Assembly: GCF_049445795.1 (NCBI RefSeq) | Contig: NZ_JBMSDT010000003.1 | Location: 434,001 to 498,000, forward strand | Source: Larkinella sp049445795 | GTDB lineage: Bacteria > Bacteroidota > Bacteroidia > Cytophagales > Spirosomataceae | Direction of reading: 5' to 3' | DNA length: 64,000 nucleotides | Shown: piece after piece, positions 36,840 to 44,805 of the stretch | Position numbering within the stretch: position 1 is the first letter of the stretch | Layout: the number at the start of each line of letters is the position of its first letter | The notes under the pieces: model-generated | Database searches by the model: none | What the model was told of the DNA's origin: nothing | Seen by the model: only the letters and a program-made list of their open reading frames with translations | Made by a program: the position numbers and the translations under genes

Positions 36840-38081
36840 ATGAGAGTTTCGGGCATTTGGGCAGGAATTATTGCGATTTGTATCATCGTCGGGTGCGATT
36901 GGAGTGAAGAAAAAAAACTGAAGCGTTCGGCGAAAGCCATGCACAACTGCGCCGAAGACCAGATCCTGACGCCCGCGCAGGAACAGGCCATCCGGCGGGA
37001 AATTGGCGCTGACGCTAAGATTGAGAAGATTGACGCGCTGATTCGGAGCAAGGTCCGGGCCGGTTTCAACGGCAACGTGCTGATTGCCCAGAAAGGCGTT
37101 GTACTTTACAAAAAATCGTTCGGCCTGGGGCATCTCGAACGGTCTTCCCGCGATTCGCTCAACGAAAACTCCAAGTTCCAACTGGCGTCGCTTTCCAAAA
37201 CGTTTACGGCGGTGGCAACGCTCAAGCTCATTGAAGCCAACAAATTAAGCCTGACCGATACCATCCAGAAGTTCTTCCCGGATTTCCCCTACCACGGCAT
37301 TACGATTGAAAACCTGCTGTCGCACCGGAGCGGTTTGCCCAACTACGCCTATGCGTTTGAAGACAGCATGCGGATCAACTTCTACAAGTTTGAAAAACCG
37401 TATCCGACCAACGCCGAAATCATGCATTGGTTCGCGAATGTCAAGCCGACTCCCCAGCGCTACAACATTCCGGGCCGCACGTTCAGCTACAGCAACACGA
37501 ACTATTGTGTGCTGGCGGCTATTATCGAGAAAATCACGGGAATGCCGTTCGACCAGTTTGCCCGAAAAAACCTTTTCGAACCACTCGGCATGAAAAATAC
37601 GTGGGTGGCGACAACCCGCAACGATTCGATCAACCAGGACCGTACGGCGGGTTACCAGTGGAACCGCCGGATTCCGAAGGATTATTACGACAACGTGGTG
37701 GGTGACAAGGGCGTATACTCCACCGTGGGCGATTTGTTCAGGTGGTACCGGGCGCTCAACGGCGACTGTCTGCTCCGGAAAACCTTGCTGGCGGAAGCCT
37801 TTCTGCCCCGCAGCTTCGAGCGCAAAGGCACCAAAAACTACGGGTACGGTTTTCGGATGTACGTCAACAACCAGAATCAGCCCGAATACATCTACCACAC
37901 GGGTTGGTGGAAAGGCTACAACAGCCTGTTCTGGTTTAGCCCGAAAGACGATTTTGTGATCATTCTGCTCGGAAACCGCTACAACAAGTCGGTGTATCAG
38001 GTCAAAGAGTTACTCGAAGTGCTGCACGGCCACCCGTCGAATGCCGAACCGGAAGCCGAAACGGGCGAGGTCGACATTTAA
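36840..38081 (+). CDS. Serine hydrolase, class-C beta-lactamase/DD-peptidase family, lipoprotein
   Basis: From the ATG at 36840 this is a 413-residue protein with a lipobox ending at C19 (IIVGC). The catalytic SxxK is in ASLSKTFTAVA (S117-K120), the second motif is YSNTNY, and YHTGWWKGYNS stands for the usual KTG-type third motif. Such proteins act as penicillin-binding carboxypeptidases, esterases or peptidases outside the inner membrane. A true beta-lactamase role is only one option, because the family is broad. The exact promoter match upstream rules in this start over the earlier TTG. Its stop overlaps that of nadB, which is convergent. Confidence 0.88.
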   Translation: MRVSGIWAGIIAICIIVGCDWSEEKKLKRSAKAMHNCAEDQILTPAQEQAIRREIGADAKIEKIDALIRSKVRAGFNGNVLIAQKGVVLYKKSFGLGHLERSSRDSLNENSKFQLASLSKTFTAVATLKLIEANKLSLTDTIQKFFPDFPYHGITIENLLSHRSGLPNYAYAFEDSMRINFYKFEKPYPTNAEIMHWFANVKPTPQRYNIPGRTFSYSNTNYCVLAAIIEKITGMPFDQFARKNLFEPLGMKNTWVATTRNDSINQDRTAGYQWNRRIPKDYYDNVVGDKGVYSTVGDLFRWYRALNGDCLLRKTLLAEAFLPRSFERKGTKNYGYGFRMYVNNQNQPEYIYHTGWWKGYNSLFWFSPKDDFVIILLGNRYNKSVYQVKELLEVLHGHPSNAEPEAETGEVDI

Positions 38082-39673
38082 CTGGCTTCCTGCTTCTCAA
38101 TGTCCAGGTTAAAATGCAAACCCCGGTTGTCGTGCCGGGCCATCGCGGCTTTGATCACCAGATACGCCACTTCAATCATATTCCGCAGTTCGCAAATCCG
38201 GTTCGATACCTTCGACTGCCGGTAGAGTTCTTCGTGTTCTAAGTAAATGAGTTCCAGCCGGTCGAGCGCCCGCTTCATCCGGCGGTTTGTCCGAACGATG
38301 CCGACGTAGTTCGACATGATCGATTCCAGTTCCCGCTGCATTTCCGTCACCAGCACCAACTCTTCCGGATGCGTGGTCCCGGCGTCGTTCCATTCCGGCA
38401 GATTGTCGGGAATGGCGGCTTCGTGGAAATGTTCGACGGTTTTCAGAAACGCCCGGTGGCCGAAGACGACCGCTTCCAGCAGCGAGTTGGAAGCCAGTCG
38501 GTTCGCACCGTGTAAGCCCGTGCAGGAACACTCTCCGGCGGCATACAGGAAGTTGATGTTGGTCTGGCCGTACTCGTTGACTTTGATGCCTCCGCACAAA
38601 TAATGTTGTGCCGGAACCACGGGGATGTAATCTTTCCGGATGTCGATGCCTAAGTTGTCGCGGCAATAGGCGGTGATGTTCGGAAAATGCTCGACAAATT
38701 TCTCGAAATCGCAGTGCGTCACGTCCAGGTAGACGTGCGGATCACCGGATTTTTTCATTTCGGAGTCGATGGCGCGGGCTACAATGTCGCGCGGGGCCAG
38801 CGACAGGCGCGGGTCGTAGTGCTCCATGAACGTCTCGCCCTTCATGTTTTTCAGAATACCGCCAAAACCGCGCACGGCTTCCGAAATCAGGAAACTCGGT
38901 TTTTTGCCCGGTTCGTACAAGGCCGTCGGGTGGAACTGGATGAATTCCATGTCCTTGCAGATCGACTTGGCGCGGTAGGCCATCGCAATCCCGTCGCCGG
39001 TGGCAATGGTCGGGTTGGTCGTGCTTTGGTAAACGTTGCCGATGCCGCCCGTGGCCAGCAGCGTCGTTTTCGCCAGAAACATTTCGACGCGCCCGGTTTG
39101 CGTGTCCAGCACGTAGGCCCCGAAGCAGCGGTTGTCGGTGTCGTAGCGGTGGACGGTTTCGCCGAGGTGGTGGCGCGTAATGAGGTCGACGGCGTAATAG
39201 TGCGTAAACATCTCGATGGCCGGCAGCGACTGCGCCTTTTCGAGCAGCGCCCGCTCGATTTCAGCCCCGGTAATGTCCTTGAAATGCAGAATCCGGTGGT
39301 CGGAGTGCCCGCCTTCCTTCGCCAGATCGTAGTCGCCGTCGTCTTCCTTGTCGAAGCGCGTACCGTATTCGATCAGCTCGCGGATGCGTTCGGGCGCTTC
39401 CCGCACCACAATTTCGACCACCTCGCGTTTGCTCAGGAAGTCGCCCGCGATCATCGTGTCCTCAATGTGCTTCTCGAACGAGTCTTCCTCGGCCCACACG
39501 GCGGCAATCCCGCCCTGGGCGTACTTGGTGTTCGTTTCGTCGGCCCGGACTTTGGTAATGACGGCAATGCGGACGGGCTGGCCGGTTTCTTCAAAATGAA
39601 TCGCCAGCTTGGTGGCGTAGCTTAATCCGGCGATGCCGGAACCGATCACAAGGAAATCGAAGTGTTGGGGCAT
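38078..39673 (-). CDS. nadB: L-aspartate oxidase NadB
   Basis: This 531-residue flavoenzyme oxidises L-aspartate to iminoaspartate, the first step of de novo NAD synthesis. It shows the FAD site FLVIGSGIAGLSYATKLA, TKYAQGGIAAVW, the substrate region DPRLSLAPRDIVARAID and the second FAD motif GLHGANRLASNSLLEA. Length and motifs are complete. It starts only two bases after the stop of the HNH gene, so in this layout it depends on transcription through the Septu-like genes unless a promoter hides inside them. It is convergent with the serine hydrolase gene, and the stops overlap by four bases (TTAA). Confidence 0.97.
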   Translation of the reverse strand: MPQHFDFLVIGSGIAGLSYATKLAIHFEETGQPVRIAVITKVRADETNTKYAQGGIAAVWAEEDSFEKHIEDTMIAGDFLSKREVVEIVVREAPERIRELIEYGTRFDKEDDGDYDLAKEGGHSDHRILHFKDITGAEIERALLEKAQSLPAIEMFTHYYAVDLITRHHLGETVHRYDTDNRCFGAYVLDTQTGRVEMFLAKTTLLATGGIGNVYQSTTNPTIATGDGIAMAYRAKSICKDMEFIQFHPTALYEPGKKPSFLISEAVRGFGGILKNMKGETFMEHYDPRLSLAPRDIVARAIDSEMKKSGDPHVYLDVTHCDFEKFVEHFPNITAYCRDNLGIDIRKDYIPVVPAQHYLCGGIKVNEYGQTNINFLYAAGECSCTGLHGANRLASNSLLEAVVFGHRAFLKTVEHFHEAAIPDNLPEWNDAGTTHPEELVLVTEMQRELESIMSNYVGIVRTNRRMKRALDRLELIYLEHEELYRQSKVSNRICELRNMIEVAYLVIKAAMARHDNRGLHFNLDIEKQEAS

Positions 39674-39675
39674 GA

Positions 39676-40428
39676 TTAAGGGGCGGTGTCTAATCGTACA
39701 AGGGTAAGTTTCTGTTCCAAAAGCTGTAGGTCTTCGGACCAGAGATCGTTACCTAACAGGAAGTTCTTGATAAATAAAAAATGTGGGTCATCCAGCAAAA
39801 CTGTGGCTATTGTAGCACTATATGGCTCTTTAACCTGGCCTTGAGACATCAAATTTTCAAGGGAAGAACTAATTTTAAGCTCTTCATCAGACGTAAAACC
39901 GTCAGCAGACATTTTGATAATTTGCTCATATTGTTTATATATCTCTGCCCGAACGGCAAGGCCTACTTTACGGCGAGGTTCTACAAGTTGTTCTTCATCA
40001 TTTAGCTTTAAAACAATAACCGCATTTCTTCCTTTTACTGTCCGCCCAAATAACATATAATCAAGCATGTAAAAATGCTCTCTAGGATTATCATTGATTG
40101 GATGTACGATCTGAAATTTATTTGGATCACGTTCTAACTTAGCGTTATTGCAATGACGACTGGAAGGTAAAAGATTATTCCAATCCAGAACTTGGTTCGG
40201 ATAGATTGATTTGGGAAGGAAGTGTTCTACTTCCATAATCTTTCCTTCTTCTTGTAAGCGGATTTCAGAGTAGCAACACTTGTAGCTACTCATTTGCAGC
40301 AAGGCTTTTTTAAGAAAGACTTCATTCCAAACCCTTAATTCTCGATTGGCAAGAAACCGAGCTGTTTGCTTTTCAACCCATTCAGCAGTCATTTCGGCGG
40401 GTGGTTCTGTCCGTACTAATTGGACCAT
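39676..40428 (-). CDS. ptuB: HNH endonuclease, PtuB-like (Septu system)
   Basis: This 250-residue protein has an HNH core near residues 50-96: CCYSEI, then EVEHFLPKS with His69, then DWNNLLPSSRHCNNAK with Asn84/85 and the Cys-Asn-Asn of the zinc or metal site. In Septu defence the PtuB nuclease works with a PtuA ATPase and cuts nucleic acid after phage sensing. Here it follows the ATPase by three bases and runs on the same strand, matching that pair. The C-terminal half has no further motif I recognise. Base composition is more AT-rich than nadB and nadA. The Septu name is an inference from order and motifs. Confidence 0.75.
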   Translation of the reverse strand: MVQLVRTEPPAEMTAEWVEKQTARFLANRELRVWNEVFLKKALLQMSSYKCCYSEIRLQEEGKIMEVEHFLPKSIYPNQVLDWNNLLPSSRHCNNAKLERDPNKFQIVHPINDNPREHFYMLDYMLFGRTVKGRNAVIVLKLNDEEQLVEPRRKVGLAVRAEIYKQYEQIIKMSADGFTSDEELKISSSLENLMSQGQVKEPYSATIATVLLDDPHFLFIKNFLLGNDLWSEDLQLLEQKLTLVRLDTAP

Positions 40429-40431
40429 ACG

Positions 40432-41778
40432 TTAGGCAGGAATCAGAGACGACATTTGAATTTGTAACACCTTCCGTTGGTGACTGGAAGGAGAGAGGAT
40501 TTTGTCCAGTTCATCGTAAGCGGTTTTTGCACCAGCGTAATTCTCTGCCAGCAAAGCATCTTCGAATTGCCGCATTAATTCCAGGTAACGATCCGACCGG
40601 GTTTTTTCACCCAAGTCCATCAATTCCCTTAGAATCTCTTCGACCGTCCAGCCCTGAAAGGAGCCAAACTGCTGGCGAATGTTAATGCTGCCCGTTGCTT
40701 CATCTTTTTCCAACATGACCAAATTGACATTCTCTGCCGACTGGACAATAAGCGGACTGTGAGCGGTTACGATAAACTGCGTATTCGGAAATAAATCACT
40801 GAGGTATTTGATGATTTTTCGTTGCCATTCCGGATGGAGGTGCAAATCTATCTCATCAATTAAAACGATGGCTGGGCCATGAAGCGGATTTTCTAAGTCT
40901 GGATAGCGGTCAAACATTCGTTTGGCTAAATCAGCAAGCCAAGCCATAGTTGCCTGATATCCATAACCTAGATCTTTAAATCTAATCCAGTTAGATCCAA
41001 CATTAATTTCAATAAAAGATTGAAGATTTTCCGTGGAGTTAACTCTAATGTTTTTTATGTCTGGAAATATTTTACTTACAAGAAGAGATTTAAGTCTCTT
41101 TAATTGGATTTCAGCTTTTTTACGATTTGCTTCCACCCCTACTTTAGTTGCATAATCTGTTTGTAAAAGCCATTCTTCAAAATTTAACAACTCTGTTCCT
41201 CTAAATAGGTTAGCAGTAGGATGCTTTGACTTAAAATCTAGAATACTTGCTTCAGATGTTTTTCTATTTATGCCATAACCGTATATAATTAAATCATCTC
41301 GGTATTCATTTAAAACATCATATCTAAATATTGATTCTGGTTTAATACCTCTTTTATTAAAATCATCTAAGTCAATGATTTTGTATTTGTTTTTTACACG
41401 GTTTATAAAAAAGCTATAATCATAAAATGGGAAAAATAGATTTGGGCCAATCATAGGTCTTTCCTTATTAGTGATTAGCCAATTGAAGAAGTCCTGTGAT
41501 TCCACCGCTTCTTGTTTTTTTTTATTTATATAAGACTTCTTGAATATGTTGCGATATTTATTAGTATATTCTGATAAAACTTCTGCGTATGAGATAGCTC
41601 CTAATATTCTAAGCGTTGTTGTTTTGCCAGTATTATTATTTCCTAACAAAACAGTCCATTGAGCTGGTTTTTCAAATTTGTCCTTAAAACTAATCTCAAA
41701 ATTCCCTGAAAATCCCTTTATATCTCTTATATAAAGGGATCTGAAATATACTGCTGTTTTATCGCTATTTATTAGCAT
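40432..41778 (-). CDS. ptuA: AAA/ABC-type ATPase, PtuA-like (Septu system)
   Basis: From the ATG at 41778 this is a 448-residue SMC/OLD-like ATPase. It has Walker A GNNNTGKTTTL near residue 46, an ABC-signature-like KDLGYGYQATMAW near 268, Walker B AIVLIDEIDLHLHP near 303 and the His switch FIVTAHSPLIVQS near 335. These are typical of AAA_21/ATP-binding defence proteins, and the following HNH gene points to PtuA of Septu. The start at TTG 41811 is less likely because the ATG gives a standard beginning (YFRSLYIRDIKGF). The first two thirds of the gene are strongly AT-rich and the last third less so. Confidence 0.75.
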   Translation of the reverse strand: MLINSDKTAVYFRSLYIRDIKGFSGNFEISFKDKFEKPAQWTVLLGNNNTGKTTTLRILGAISYAEVLSEYTNKYRNIFKKSYINKKKQEAVESQDFFNWLITNKERPMIGPNLFFPFYDYSFFINRVKNKYKIIDLDDFNKRGIKPESIFRYDVLNEYRDDLIIYGYGINRKTSEASILDFKSKHPTANLFRGTELLNFEEWLLQTDYATKVGVEANRKKAEIQLKRLKSLLVSKIFPDIKNIRVNSTENLQSFIEINVGSNWIRFKDLGYGYQATMAWLADLAKRMFDRYPDLENPLHGPAIVLIDEIDLHLHPEWQRKIIKYLSDLFPNTQFIVTAHSPLIVQSAENVNLVMLEKDEATGSINIRQQFGSFQGWTVEEILRELMDLGEKTRSDRYLELMRQFEDALLAENYAGAKTAYDELDKILSPSSHQRKVLQIQMSSLIPA

Positions 41779-41829
41779 AACTATTGGAGCTACAGAGGAT
41801 TTTAGCAACAAGTTAATGACGAATCTTAC

Positions 41830-41862
41830 ATTAAATAATGTAATTTTAGTTCATTATTTAAT
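41830..41862. promoter_or_regulatory. Inverted repeat between the orphan antitoxin and ptuA
   Basis: ATTAAATAATG (41830-41840) and CATTATTTAAT (41852-41862) are exact reverse complements 11 bases apart. The left arm is itself the centre of a near palindrome, TTACATTAAATAATGTAA. The site overlaps the antitoxin stop and lies upstream of ptuA, so it could be an operator for the Septu-like pair or a weak hairpin that tunes read-through. Confidence 0.5.
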
Positions 41863-42064
41863 CATCTAAAGGCGCGTCAAAGTCATCGGCCATATACGTA
41901 ACAAGGCCTTTCATGGTACCTAACTTCCGTTCTATAGCCGGTTCCGGCCTCTCCTTTAACGTTTCCGTAGCCAATACGACCTGCAACGCTTTCTTTTCCT
42001 CAGGCGACAACTTTTCAACGGCTTGAAGTAACTCCTCAAAGCCGACTTGTACGGTCAGTTCCAT
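41858..42064 (-). CDS. Small antitoxin-like protein (DUF2281/VapB-type), no toxin partner
   Basis: This 68-residue protein has a helical front (VQVGFEELLQAVEKLSPEEK) and a tail GTMKGLVTYMADDFDAPLDD that is typical of DUF2281-type antitoxins, in which the tail binds a PIN-domain toxin. No PIN gene follows; the place is taken by ptuA. It begins 13 bases after the nadA stop on the same strand. It may be the remnant of a toxin-antitoxin pair, or may serve as a regulator. Confidence 0.7.
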   Translation of the reverse strand: MELTVQVGFEELLQAVEKLSPEEKKALQVVLATETLKERPEPAIERKLGTMKGLVTYMADDFDAPLDD

Positions 42065-42076
42065 GACGGTGCGGTT

Positions 42077-43087
42077 TTACAACCCCTTGCTCATCTCCAG
42101 CATCCGCAGTACCGAGGCTTCGGCTTTGACCCGAATGTCTTCCGGGACAAAAATTTCCGGTTTTTCGTAATACAACGTATTGTACAACTTTTCGAGCGTG
42201 TTCATTTTCATGTACGGGCACTCGGAGCAGGCGCAGGTGTTGTTTTCGCTGGCCGGGGCCGGAATGATTTTCTTGTTCGGAACGGCCTGCTTCATCTTGT
42301 GCAGAATCCCGGCTTCGGTGCCGACAATGAACACCTCGTCGGGCTGGTCGACGACGTATTTCAGCAAAGCCGTCGTGGAGCCCACGTAGTCGGCCTGGCT
42401 CAGAATGTGTTCCTGGCATTCGGGATGGGCGATGAACTTGGCGTTCGGGTATTTTTGCCGCAGGGCCGTCAGTTTTTCCTGCGAAATGTCGATGTGGACG
42501 ATGCAGGCACCATCCCAGAGCACCAAATCCCGACCGGTTTTCTTCGCCACAAACCGCCCCAGGTTGGCATCCGGCGCAAAGATGATCTTCTGGTCCTTCG
42601 GCAGGCTTTCGACAATCTTCACGGCGTTGGACGACGTACAGATGATGTCCGACAAGGCTTTGATTTCCGCCGAGCAGTTGATGTAGCTGATCACGAGGTG
42701 ATCCGGGTACTTCGCCTTGAAAGCCGCAAATTCGTCCGCCGGGGCCGAATCGGCCAGCGAGCAACCGGCGTTCATGTCCGGGATGACCACTTTCTTGTCG
42801 GGCGAGAGAATCTTGGCGGTTTCGCCCATGAAATGCACCCCGCAGAACACGATCATCTCGGCGTCGGTGGCGGCAGCCTGCTGCGACAACCCCAGGCTGT
42901 CGCCGATGTAGTCGGCCAGGTCCTGAATGTCGGAATCAACGTAGTAGTGGGCCAGAATCACGGCGTTTTTCTCTTTTTTCATCCGCCGGATTTCGTCCAT
43001 CAATACCTGTTTATCTTTCGGCGTCGAGCGGCTGATGTAGCCAATCTGCCGGATCTCTTCGTCTAATGTCAGTGGAATCGTTGCCAT
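42077..43087 (-). CDS. nadA: Quinolinate synthase NadA
   Basis: This 336-residue enzyme condenses iminoaspartate with dihydroxyacetone phosphate to make quinolinate, using a 4Fe-4S cluster. Conserved cysteines lie in NAGCSLADSAPAD, WDGACIVH and the C-terminal CACSECPYMKMN, and HYYVDSDIQDLADYIGDS is the family signature at the substrate site. It lies between the HEPN gene (27-base gap upstream) and the antitoxin-like gene (12-base gap downstream) and should be co-transcribed with nadC and nadB. Length and motifs are normal for the family. Confidence 0.97.
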   Translation of the reverse strand: MATIPLTLDEEIRQIGYISRSTPKDKQVLMDEIRRMKKEKNAVILAHYYVDSDIQDLADYIGDSLGLSQQAAATDAEMIVFCGVHFMGETAKILSPDKKVVIPDMNAGCSLADSAPADEFAAFKAKYPDHLVISYINCSAEIKALSDIICTSSNAVKIVESLPKDQKIIFAPDANLGRFVAKKTGRDLVLWDGACIVHIDISQEKLTALRQKYPNAKFIAHPECQEHILSQADYVGSTTALLKYVVDQPDEVFIVGTEAGILHKMKQAVPNKKIIPAPASENNTCACSECPYMKMNTLEKLYNTLYYEKPEIFVPEDIRVKAEASVLRMLEMSKGL

Positions 43088-43114
43088 AGTGAGTAAACAA
43101 ATTCAAACGCAAAA

Positions 43115-43546
43115 TTATTCGCCAAGCGCTTTTTGAACCATCGAAACCAGTTGTTTCAAGGTAGATAAATGCTTGGGTAAGCGGTCATACACCTCATCGA
43201 AGACCGACTCTTTGTAAACGTGACTCAACAGATTTCGGTCGTTGATGGTTTGAAACAGGGCTTCGGTCAATTCTTCGTCACTGAAAAAATTCAGAAAATA
43301 ATGCCGATAAACCAATTTTGGCGCTGCGGGTGATTCGCCACCCTGTTCGTCCAGAATTCGTTTTACCGTTTTCCAGCCTAATTCGGTACAATATTCAAAT
43401 TTCTGGATACAGGCGTTTTTATAAATGTCCAGTTCGATGGCGTTTCGCCCGCTGTAGTCATACTGCACGACCTGCTCAAAGCCATCAACGGCGCGTTTTA
43501 ATTCCGCAACTTTTCTGCGGAGAGGTTCGCTGGGTTGTTCCACCAT
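43115..43546 (-). CDS. HEPN-type protein, HI0074 family (nucleotidyltransferase partner, likely toxin)
   Basis: This 143-residue helical protein carries RNLLSH near residues 104-109, an R-x4-H motif of HEPN ribonucleases, and FEYCTELGWKTVKRILDEQG, the signature of the HI0074/nucleotidyltransferase-substrate-binding family. It overlaps the upstream nucleotidyltransferase gene by 49 bases. In known HEPN/MNT pairs the HEPN protein is an RNA-cleaving toxin and the MNT protein silences it by AMP transfer. Confidence 0.8.
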   Translation of the reverse strand: MVEQPSEPLRRKVAELKRAVDGFEQVVQYDYSGRNAIELDIYKNACIQKFEYCTELGWKTVKRILDEQGGESPAAPKLVYRHYFLNFFSDEELTEALFQTINDRNLLSHVYKESVFDEVYDRLPKHLSTLKQLVSMVQKALGE

Positions 43547-43848
43547 TGTACGGATTGTGAGGCAATACGTTTAAAATCAGGGTCCCGGATTTGAAAAAAA
43601 TCGATCAAATCAACCTTGTACAGTAAATCGCTTTCGTCAAAAATTTCCTGTAACTGATTCAACAGCGCCGGATTGACGGGTTCCGGACCAATAATGCCGA
43701 TGTCGATGTCTGAACGGCGACGTGCTTTGCCGGTAGCCTGGCTTCCAAACAGGAAAAAACCGAATCGGGTGGTGTCGAGGAATCTCAATAGCACCTCCCG
43801 ACAATACGCCAGGGCTTCTTGCTGCCGTTCAACAACTGTTTTCATCAT
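43498..43848 (-). CDS. Minimal nucleotidyltransferase, MNT/HI0073 family (likely antitoxin)
   Basis: This 116-residue protein has the nucleotidyltransferase motif GSQATGKARRRSDIDIG, a GSx10DxD pattern (G35-S36 with D47 and D49), the fold of MntA. It starts at an ATG that overlaps the nadC stop (ATGA) and ends inside the HEPN gene. The order MNT then HEPN and the strong overlap are those of toxin-antitoxin modules. Being coupled to nadC puts its translation under the NAD gene. Confidence 0.82.
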   Translation of the reverse strand: MMKTVVERQQEALAYCREVLLRFLDTTRFGFFLFGSQATGKARRRSDIDIGIIGPEPVNPALLNQLQEIFDESDLLYKVDLIDFFQIRDPDFKRIASQSVQWWNNPANLSAEKLRN

Positions 43849-44687
43849 CAGTAAGCTTTTAAGCTCATGTCCAGGCTTTTAACCTGGTGGGTCAGGGCGC
43901 CGGACGAGATGTAATCGACCCCGGTTTCGGCGTAGGCCCGCAGGTTGGTTTCGTCAATGCCGCCGGAGGCTTCCGTAACGATGCGCCCGCCGATCAACGC
44001 GACTACCTCCTTCAACTCCGCCGGTTCGAAATTATCGAGCAACATCCGGTCAATGTGGTCCAGGCTCAACACTTCCTCTACTTCCTGCCGGTTTCGGACT
44101 TCCACCTCAATCGGTAACGACCGGCCGGTGGTTTTCAGGTACTCAATGGCTTTGGTAACGGCAGCCGTAATACCCCCCGCGTAGTCGATGTGGTTGTCTT
44201 TGATCAGAATCATGTCGAACAGACCAAAGCGGTGGTTGATTGCGCCCCCGATTTTGACCGCCATTTTTTCGCAAATCCGAAAATTGGGCGTCGTCTTGCG
44301 CGTGTCGAGCAATTTCGTGTGGGTGCCTTCCAGCAGGTTCACCATCGTCCGGGTGTGGGTGGCAATCCCGCTCATGCGTTGCATGCAATTGAGCACGAGC
44401 CGCTCGGCTTTCAGAATCGACTGCGCCCGGCCGCTGACCGTCAGTACGATGTCGCCGTAATGAATAGCTGAACCATCCGGGATGTTAACGTGGACGGCCA
44501 AATCCGGGTCTACTTCCCGAAAAACCGCTTCGGCTACCTCAACACCAGCCAGAATACCATCCTGTTTGACGAGAAGCCTTGCCCGACGCTGGGCGTCAGC
44601 CGGAATGGTTGCAAGGGAGGTGTGATCGCCATCGCCAACATCCTCGGCTAAGGCCAATTGTATGAATTCCAGTAATGTCATTGTCAC
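43848..44687 (-). CDS. nadC: Quinolinate phosphoribosyltransferase NadC
   Basis: This 279-residue enzyme turns quinolinate and PRPP into nicotinate mononucleotide, the third de novo NAD step. It shows the start EDVGDGDHTSLATIP, the substrate-binding LLDTRKTTPNFR, the AVKIGGAINHRFGLFDMILI stretch (given in two parts: AVKIGGAINHRFG and LFDMILIKDNH) and EASGGIDETNLRAYAETGVD near the end. A second ATG two codons in is also possible. It is the first gene of the nadC...nadB array and is translationally coupled to the nucleotidyltransferase gene. Confidence 0.96.
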   Translation of the reverse strand: MTMTLLEFIQLALAEDVGDGDHTSLATIPADAQRRARLLVKQDGILAGVEVAEAVFREVDPDLAVHVNIPDGSAIHYGDIVLTVSGRAQSILKAERLVLNCMQRMSGIATHTRTMVNLLEGTHTKLLDTRKTTPNFRICEKMAVKIGGAINHRFGLFDMILIKDNHIDYAGGITAAVTKAIEYLKTTGRSLPIEVEVRNRQEVEEVLSLDHIDRMLLDNFEPAELKEVVALIGGRIVTEASGGIDETNLRAYAETGVDYISSGALTHQVKSLDMSLKAY

Positions 44688-44739
44688 GTATTTCGGCGAA
44701 AGTTAGTAGACTTCTTGAAAAATGCCTTAAAAAAAGCAA

Positions 44740-44771
44740 TTTGCTTTCTTGCCGAACTATTGCGAAATTTG
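44740..44771 (+). promoter_or_regulatory. Candidate promoter for the small protein gene
   Basis: TTTG (44740-44743) and GAAATTTG (44764-44771) match the -33 and -7 boxes with a 20-base spacer and one mismatch in the -7 box. A start near 44778 would precede the ATG at 44806 and exclude the earlier ATG at 44749. Confidence 0.5.
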
Positions 44772-44805
44772 TTCCCCTCGTTCCGGCGAGTCGCTTTACA
44801 AAGTT

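Noticed and set aside
36840..38081. Calling the serine hydrolase an antibiotic-resistance beta-lactamase
   Set aside because: SxxK and YxN motifs are shared with DD-peptidases and esterases; the third motif is HTG and nothing shows substrate.
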